Of a DNA stretch of 64,000 nt, positions 58,805 through 64,000 are shown piece by piece. The position numbers were made by a program, and so were the translations under genes. Source of the stretch: Desemzia incerta (GTDB taxonomy: Bacteria > Bacillota > Bacilli > Lactobacillales > Carnobacteriaceae). The stretch is taken from positions 124,001 through 188,000 of the forward strand of contig NZ_FOXW01000001.1 of assembly GCF_900115825.1 (NCBI RefSeq), written 5' to 3'. The first letter of the stretch is position 1; the number at the start of each line of letters is the position of its first letter. Below the pieces are notes generated by a model. The model worked only from the letters and a program-made list of their open reading frames with translations. It was not told the origin of the DNA and ran no database searches.

Positions 58805-60187
58805 ATGATCAGAGATAAATTTCGGTTATTATCACCGTCTACTAAAATCGCAGTCAGTTTCTTGGTCATTATTTTTATTGGCTCCTTATTACTGTCTATG
58901 CCGATCAGTCATTTACCTGACTCAAACGTCAGCTATTTTCAAAACTTATTTACATCTGTCTCAATGGTTTGTGTAACGGGACTCTTAACAACGCCGATTG
59001 TTACCACATACAGCTTGTTTGGGAAAATCATTTGTATTTTGTTGATGCAAATAGGTGGACTGGGACTGATGACTATATTAGCAGCCTTTATTGTCGGAGT
59101 AGGAAGAAGAATGACATTTAGAGATACTATTGCTGTCAATGAAGCTCTTAACAGACACAAAATAGGGGATTTTAAGGATTATTTAACATCCATTATCAAG
59201 TATACAGCTATTATCGAAGGTAGTGCATTTGTTTTATTAGCATTGCGTTTTGTACCTGATTTCGGAATGAAAAAAGGGTTGTTTCATGCCTTGTTTCTTG
59301 CTGTATCTGGATTCAGCAATGCTGGTTTTGACAGCTTTGAAGGAGACAGCTTACAAAATTATGTTCATGATCCACTAGTAAATGGTGTCATGATGGGATT
59401 GATTATTCTAGGGGGAATCGGATTCTCAGTCTGGTTTGACGTAACGGAAAATGTGTATTCAATTTTTAAAAAACGAGTCAAAATTGGTTTTATGAAAGAT
59501 TACAAAAGACTACAAGTTCATACGCGACTAGCATTGAATATCTCGCTTTTTTTACTGATTTTAGGAACTGTAGTGTTCTTGGTTCTTGAATGGAACAATC
59601 CTGAAAGTATCGGTACGTTTAATGTTGGAGATAAAGTACTGGCGGCATTGTTTCAATCAACGACTTTTCGAACAGCAGGTTTTACAACAATAGATTTTCT
59701 GAATTTTAACCATTTGACTTTGTTCTTCCTCATTATCACTAGTTTTATCGGTGGATCCCCAGGAGGGACAGCTGGTGGACTGAAAACGACCACTGTGGCC
59801 TTAGTGGTATTGTTGATGTACAACGAAGTAAAAGGACAGCGGTATGTGAATTACGCTTATCACACTATCCCAACTGAAACAGTTCGGCGAGCCTTAGTGG
59901 TCGTCATTACGTTCTTTGTATGCTTCATGCTGGGGACTGGTTTGTTATTGTATTTTGAGCAAGACCAACAACCCTTCCATTTGATGTTTGAAATTGCTTC
60001 TGCATTGACGACTATTGGGTTGACGATTGATTTGACGCCTGAATTATCAGCAGCTAGTCAGGTAGTGATCATGGTGCTGATGTTCATCGGACGAATCGGA
60101 CCTATCACCATATTTTTGAGTCTGGGAAGAAGCCACAAGAAACAGAGAAATCATAAGTATGCTAAAACGAACATCTTGATTGGATAA
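58805..60187 (+). CDS. ktrB: Potassium uptake protein KtrB-type (copy 1)
   Basis: 460 residues, four M1-P-M2 repeats. The pore-loop Gly residues of the selectivity filter are visible: VCVTGLL, SNAGFDS, FRTAGFTT and TTIGLTI. AAGGAGTG precedes the ATG. It imports K+ driven by Na+ or membrane potential and needs a KtrA gating ring. No ktrA follows this copy; the only one is after copy 2, so both may share it. Confidence 0.92.
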   Translation: MIRDKFRLLSPSTKIAVSFLVIIFIGSLLLSMPISHLPDSNVSYFQNLFTSVSMVCVTGLLTTPIVTTYSLFGKIICILLMQIGGLGLMTILAAFIVGVGRRMTFRDTIAVNEALNRHKIGDFKDYLTSIIKYTAIIEGSAFVLLALRFVPDFGMKKGLFHALFLAVSGFSNAGFDSFEGDSLQNYVHDPLVNGVMMGLIILGGIGFSVWFDVTENVYSIFKKRVKIGFMKDYKRLQVHTRLALNISLFLLILGTVVFLVLEWNNPESIGTFNVGDKVLAALFQSTTFRTAGFTTIDFLNFNHLTLFFLIITSFIGGSPGGTAGGLKTTTVALVVLLMYNEVKGQRYVNYAYHTIPTETVRRALVVVITFFVCFMLGTGLLLYFEQDQQPFHLMFEIASALTTIGLTIDLTPELSAASQVVIMVLMFIGRIGPITIFLSLGRSHKKQRNHKYAKTNILIG

Positions 60188-60373
60188 GTAAAATTGATGG
60201 TCTGGATTTACTTTCGAATTAGGGGTTTATGCACTAAAAAGAAGCTGGATAGAGAAGGAATTTCGGCAATAAAAATATTTTGTTTTTTTGATATTGAAAC
60301 CTCTTTACTTTTACACTAGAAAGATTATAATACATTAGAACTTGAGAAAGAAATTATCATAAAGGAGGACGAC

Positions 60374-61753
60374 ATGTCTGCAAAAAAAATTAGGGAGATG
60401 TCCCCTGCTGTCAAAATTGCAATTAGCTTTGCTATGGTTATTTTTGTAGGATCCCTACTGTTATCATTGCCAATAAGCAACCTTGACACTTCTGAAACTA
60501 CTTATTTTGACAATTTATTTATGGCTGTTTCAATGGTGTGCGTTACTGGATTATTTACTATACCTGTTGCAACATCTTATACTTTGTTTGGCCAAATAGT
60601 AACTATTTTATTAGTGCAAATCGGTGGTCTTGGATTAATGACCCTGCTAGCTACTTTTGTTTTAAAATTAGGTAGAAAAATTAGTTTTTCTGATACTTTA
60701 GCAGTAAATGAAGCATTAAACAGAAGTGAGCTTAGCGATTTTAATCATTATTTAGCTTCAATTTTGAAATACACACTCATTATTGAAGGTACAGGGATGT
60801 TCTTGTTGAGTTTTAGATTTGTTCCAGAGTTTGGTTGGGGGAAAGGGTTATTTACTTCTTTATTCTTAGCTGTTTCTAGTTTTTGTAATGCAGGTTTTGA
60901 CAATCTAGGAGCGCTCAGCCTTCAGAAATATGTTCATGATCCCCTAGTCAATATCGTCATTATAGCGTTGATTGTTTTAGGCGGAATTGGTTTTTCAGTT
61001 TGGTTCGATGTCACTCATAATATCCAATCTATTGTAAAAAAGAAAGTACGTAGTGGCTGGAAACGTTCTTATCGCTTGCTCAAAACACACACTCGATTGG
61101 CTATTAACATGACGGTTGGTTTGATATTCGTAGGTACGCTTATGTTTTTACTGGTAGAATGGAGTAATCCAACATCTATTGGAACTTACTCAGTAGGAGA
61201 AAAGATATTAGCGGCTATGTTCCAAACAGTAACAATGAGAACTGCTGGATTTGCTACGATTGATTATGAACTTGTTAAACCTTTTACATTGCTATTTTTT
61301 ATTTTTACCATGTTTATCGGCGGATCTCCAGGTGGAGCAGCTGGTGGTATCAAAACGACTACATTTGCGTTAATATTTTTATTGATCATTAATGAAGTCA
61401 AAGGCCAAAAGTATGTTAATTATGCAAACCATTCAATTCCGATTGAGCTCGTTAGACGGGCAATCGTTGTAGTAGCTACATTTTTTGGTTTTCTTATGGC
61501 AGGAGTCAGTATCTTGATGCTTGTTGAAAATCAACCATTCATCTATTTATTGTTTGAAGCTGTTTCTGCATTGGCTACTGTAGGGGTGAGTGTCAACTTG
61601 ACACCTGAGTTGTCTCCGATCAGTCATGTGGTATTGATGTGCTTAATGTTTGTAGGAAGAATCGGACCGATTACGATCTTACTGGGATTAAACCGAAACA
61701 ACAAAAAAACGAAAGACAAACTATTTGCAAAAACGACAATTTTAATTGGATAG
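60374..61753 (+). CDS. ktrB: Potassium uptake protein KtrB-type (copy 2)
   Basis: 459 residues and a clear paralogue of the previous gene (same length, collinear motifs, similar N-terminus SPxxKIAxSF and C-terminus KTxILIG). Filter motifs: VCVTGLF, CNAGFDN, MRTAGFAT and ATVGVSV. The third base of codons is visibly more AT-rich than in copy 1. GGAGGACG precedes the ATG. ktrA starts 13 bp after its stop. Confidence 0.92.
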   Translation: MSAKKIREMSPAVKIAISFAMVIFVGSLLLSLPISNLDTSETTYFDNLFMAVSMVCVTGLFTIPVATSYTLFGQIVTILLVQIGGLGLMTLLATFVLKLGRKISFSDTLAVNEALNRSELSDFNHYLASILKYTLIIEGTGMFLLSFRFVPEFGWGKGLFTSLFLAVSSFCNAGFDNLGALSLQKYVHDPLVNIVIIALIVLGGIGFSVWFDVTHNIQSIVKKKVRSGWKRSYRLLKTHTRLAINMTVGLIFVGTLMFLLVEWSNPTSIGTYSVGEKILAAMFQTVTMRTAGFATIDYELVKPFTLLFFIFTMFIGGSPGGAAGGIKTTTFALIFLLIINEVKGQKYVNYANHSIPIELVRRAIVVVATFFGFLMAGVSILMLVENQPFIYLLFEAVSALATVGVSVNLTPELSPISHVVLMCLMFVGRIGPITILLGLNRNNKKTKDKLFAKTTILIG

Positions 61754-61766
61754 GAGAAAAGTTAAA

Positions 61767-62438
61767 ATGGCAGTTAGAACAATTGGTGTATTGGGACTTG
61801 GAGTATTTGGTTCTTCGATAGCAAAAGAACTAAGTGAATTCGATTGCGAAGTCATAGCAGTTGATATAGATATGGATAACGTTGAACGGGTTGAACCTTA
61901 TGTTACTCAAGCGGTTCAAGGGAATATCACAGATTTAGATTTCTTACAAAGTATTGGGTTAGAGAATTGTGATGTTGTAGTAGTTGCAACAGGAACAAGT
62001 TTAGAGGCTAGTGTGTTAGCTGTTATGAACTGTAAAAAACTGGGCATTACCACTATCGTCGCAAAAGCTAAAAACAAATCATTTATGGAAGTGCTGCTTG
62101 AAATTGGAGCTACTAAAGTGATTCGTCCAGAAAAAGAAGCTGGAACACGTGTAGCAAAAAGTGTTATTAGAAGACATATAACAGATATTGTTGATTTGGA
62201 TGAGGACTATGCCGTTATCGAGTTTATTCCGCCAGAACCATGGATTGGGAAAACATTTGATGAATTAGATTTAAGAAAACGTTACGAGATCAATATTATC
62301 GGAGTTCGTAGAGCGAGTCAAAAACGGATGGATGTCTCGTTTAGTCCTGATTATCGTATTGAAGGCGGTACTATACTGGTAGGAATAGCTGAATCAGAAG
62401 TATTTGAGCGTTATGACTATTTGAACAAATTAAAATAA
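61767..62438 (+). CDS. ktrA: KtrA-type K+ channel regulator (RCK domain)
   Basis: 223 residues from the ATG at 61767 (AGGAG upstream; the TTG at 61746 overlaps the previous gene). RCK_N Rossmann domain GVLGLGVFGSSIAKELSEF with the nucleotide-binding acidic residue in VIAVDIDMDN, then RCK_C (FIPPEPWIGKTFDEL), which in KtrA binds c-di-AMP. It forms the ring that gates KtrB with ATP. A terminator follows, ending a ktrB-ktrA operon. Confidence 0.94.
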   Translation: MAVRTIGVLGLGVFGSSIAKELSEFDCEVIAVDIDMDNVERVEPYVTQAVQGNITDLDFLQSIGLENCDVVVVATGTSLEASVLAVMNCKKLGITTIVAKAKNKSFMEVLLEIGATKVIRPEKEAGTRVAKSVIRRHITDIVDLDEDYAVIEFIPPEPWIGKTFDELDLRKRYEINIIGVRRASQKRMDVSFSPDYRIEGGTILVGIAESEVFERYDYLNKLK

Positions 62439-62443
62439 CCCGT

Positions 62444-62485
62444 AAGAGGTATGGTGGAGCGAAAACTCTGTCATACCTCTTTTTG
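62444..62485 (+). terminator. ktrBA terminator
   Basis: AAGAGGTATG pairs with CATACCTCTT with a long loop, then a T-run. Confidence 0.88.
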
Positions 62486-62670
62486 TTCAAAAGTTATTCT
62501 AAAAGATGGCTAAAAATTTATCTATTTCATAAAGCAAACTACAAAAAGACAACATTGCATGGTAAACTACAAAATAAGAATGAAAAAATTTCTCGTCAGC
62601 AATGGAAATTTGCTCAGATTATTATAAAGTGGAATCTTTTTTTATCCACACGAAAGGGTATTTTAACGCG

Positions 62671-63588
62671 ATGGTAATTGAAGAATTTAAGAAATATTTC
62701 CCTAATTTGATTGTAAAAGAAAATGAACCTTTAGCTTTATATACGTATACTAAAACTGGAGGTCCAGCCGACATTCTAGTTTTTCCTACCACTATCGAAG
62801 AAGTAAAAAACGTAGTGGAATGGGTCAATAAAGAACAACTTCCTTTAACAGTACTAGGCAATGCCAGTAACTTGATCGTTAAAGACGGTGGAATCCGTGG
62901 AGTTGTGTTGATTTTAACCAAAATGAACCAGATTCAAATCGAGAAGAAAAAAGTGATCGCACAAAGTGGGGCACGTCTAATCGATACGTCTTATGCTGCT
63001 TATGAAGCTGAATTGACAGGGTTGGAATTTGCTTGCGGTATCCCTGGAAGTATTGGTGGAGCAGTCTATATGAACGCTGGAGCCTACGAAGGCGAAGTCA
63101 GCGAAACAATTGAATCAGTGACTGTTTTAACACTTGCCGGCGAGTTGAAAGTCTTAAAAAATAAAGACTTGGACTTCAGGTATCGTCACAGTGCTATTCA
63201 AGAGAGTCACGATATCGTTTTGGAAGTCGTTTTTGCGTTAGATCATGGCAAGAAAAAAGAGATCAAAGAACGTATGGATGAATTGACGTTTTTAAGAGAG
63301 TCGAAACAACCTCTAGAGTTTCCTTCATGCGGCAGTGTCTTCAAAAGACCTACTGGATATTTCACCGGAAAATTGATCCAAGAAGCTGGACTGCAAGGGT
63401 TAGTTTGGGGCGGAGCGCAAATCTCTGAGAAACATGCTGGATTTATCGTGAATATCGATTATGCTACAGCGACGGATTACATTGAATTGATCGAACATAT
63501 TAAAGAAGTGATCTTAGAGGTCAATCAAGTACAATTGGAAACAGAAGTCCGTATCATCGGCGAAGACTTAGTGAGAGAGTTTTCCTAA
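62671..63588 (+). CDS. murB: UDP-N-acetylmuramate dehydrogenase
   Basis: 305 residues from the ATG at 62671, the length usual for MurB; the 69-base upstream extension is not needed. GAAAGGG lies ~11 bases before. FAD-binding: TKTGGPADI and GNASNLIVKDGGIRG. Active site: RYRHSAIQE, SCGSVFKRP (proton donor Ser) and TEVRIIGE (terminal Glu). It reduces UDP-GlcNAc-enolpyruvate in peptidoglycan precursor synthesis. Confidence 0.95.
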   Translation: MVIEEFKKYFPNLIVKENEPLALYTYTKTGGPADILVFPTTIEEVKNVVEWVNKEQLPLTVLGNASNLIVKDGGIRGVVLILTKMNQIQIEKKKVIAQSGARLIDTSYAAYEAELTGLEFACGIPGSIGGAVYMNAGAYEGEVSETIESVTVLTLAGELKVLKNKDLDFRYRHSAIQESHDIVLEVVFALDHGKKKEIKERMDELTFLRESKQPLEFPSCGSVFKRPTGYFTGKLIQEAGLQGLVWGGAQISEKHAGFIVNIDYATATDYIELIEHIKEVILEVNQVQLETEVRIIGEDLVREFS

Positions 63589-63903
63589 AATCCGCTTCGC
63601 AAATTGAACAGACAAACAAAAACCATTTCAACTTAATGAAATGGTTTTTTTTGTGTATACAAGGACAATTTTTATGAGGAAGATGGCTTGCGTTCCCTGA
63701 AGTTCAAAAATAGGGAGAAAAAGAGCACGCAAATTTGTATAAAAGCAATGTTATAGTCACAAATTTTTCATCCATAAAGTATTGCAATTTGAATAGAAAT
63801 CCCTATAATAAAAAGAGGTTTTACTAAACAAAATAATTAGTCACAGAAAACTTTTGTGCTTTTTAGTTTAATGAGAGTAAACAAAAAAAGAGGTTGTATA
63901 ACT
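63589..63903 (+). other. Gap between murB and the XRE gene
   Basis: Holds the terminator at 63619-63652 and a promoter, TTGCAA (63782-63787), 16-bp spacer, TATAAT (63804-63809), ~95 nt before the ATG. An imperfect nested dyad (TTGCGT..CCCT / AGGG..ACGCAA, 63687-63744) is present; meaning unknown. Confidence 0.55.
63619..63652 (+). terminator. murB terminator
   Basis: AAAACCATTTCA pairs with TGAAATGGTTTT, T-run continues. Confidence 0.9.
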
Positions 63904-64000
63904 ATGGAAATCGGAAATCGAATCAAGAATTTACGTATTCAGAAAAATTTGACACAAGAAGAGCTTGCAGAGCGTACAGATTTGAGTAAAGGGTATATCT
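63904..64000 (+). CDS. XRE-family regulator, cut by window end
   Basis: Only the first 32 codons are present: MEIGNRIKNLRIQKNLTQEE then the start of the recognition helix (DLSKGYI). This is a Cro/cI-type helix-turn-helix. AAGAGG lies upstream. In many Firmicutes murB is followed by an XRE-cupin regulator and the polyamine transporter genes potABCD, so that is what I would expect beyond the window. This is an inference. Confidence 0.85.
   Translation, partial: MEIGNRIKNLRIQKNLTQEELAERTDLSKGYI

Noticed and set aside
62483-62677. 64-codon ORF upstream of murB
   Set aside because: Starts at the ktrA terminator and overlaps murB, lacks a ribosome site, and has a composition unlike a protein.
1-64000. 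tRNA, rRNA, transposase, prophage or origin sequences
   Set aside because: I looked for conserved motifs of each and found none convincing.

Overview
This 64 kb window is chromosomal DNA from a low-GC Gram-positive bacterium of the Lactobacillales. The gene content and style (strong AGGAGG ribosome sites, many TTG/GTG starts, short convergent hairpin terminators, catabolite-control elements, PTS and 6-phospho-beta-glucosidases, Dps, Pta, Ktr, a manganese riboswitch in front of a P-type ATPase) fit Carnobacterium or a close relative. The genus is an inference from overall similarity, not a search result. I see no rRNA or tRNA genes, prophage, transposase or CRISPR array.

Layout. 1-1.2 kb: 3' part of a DbpA/YxiN-type DEAD-box helicase. 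1.6-8.7 kb: housekeeping and stress genes (ABC-F ATPase, Dps with a PerR-box-like promoter, 2-hydroxyacid dehydrogenase, LacI regulator, BrnQ, a MerR/TipAS regulator with its own 19-bp-spacer promoter). 8.7-13 kb: polyphosphate module ppk-ppx, with a nucleoside deoxyribosyltransferase upstream; a terminator-like hairpin contains the ppx ribosome site. 13-21.6 kb: a 3D-domain cell-wall protein, uvrC, two tandem HesB-like proteins, a 10-unit palindromic tandem array, the ACT/UPF0210 pair, and a small YvrJ protein. 21.9-26.4 kb: a sugar or cyclitol oxidation operon (three Gfo/Idh/MocA dehydrogenases and a TIM-barrel isomerase), whose last gene is broken by one in-frame TAG. 26.4-34.8 kb: housekeeping (HAD, ung, pta, tsaE, truA, three GNATs, a GntR/DUF1648 pair, an aldo/keto reductase). 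34.9-39.3 kb: carbohydrate ABC importer plus GH43 enzyme. 39.3-42.7 kb: a second tandem array, glutamine-type ABC importer and a DnaQ-like exonuclease. 42.8-56.8 kb: beta-glucoside region with two GH1 enzymes, one GH4, two EIIC permeases without EIIA/EIIB, a GntR/UTRA regulator, DUF368 (PopT-like), an MBL hydrolase, and the P-type ATPase behind a yybP-ykoY riboswitch. 56.9-64 kb: exodeoxyribonuclease III, a fourth Gfo/Idh/MocA gene, two ktrB paralogues with one ktrA, murB, and the start of an XRE regulator cut by the window end.

How it fits together. Carbon acquisition dominates. PTS permeases and phospho-glycosidases would import and cleave beta-glucosides. Shared cre-like sites and a shared operator (TGTAAT-SS-ATTACA), placed identically in two promoters, suggest joint control by CcpA and a dedicated repressor. 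The oxidoreductase operon and the ABC/GH43 operon each carry a copy of the same roughly 165-bp hairpin element between cistrons.

The most unusual structure is a set of four intergenic tandem arrays. All have a repeat period of 51-53 bp and one palindrome per unit. Two share the same palindrome and two use different ones. These arrays, the shared intercistronic hairpin element and the ppx leader hairpin are the best candidates for undescribed biology.
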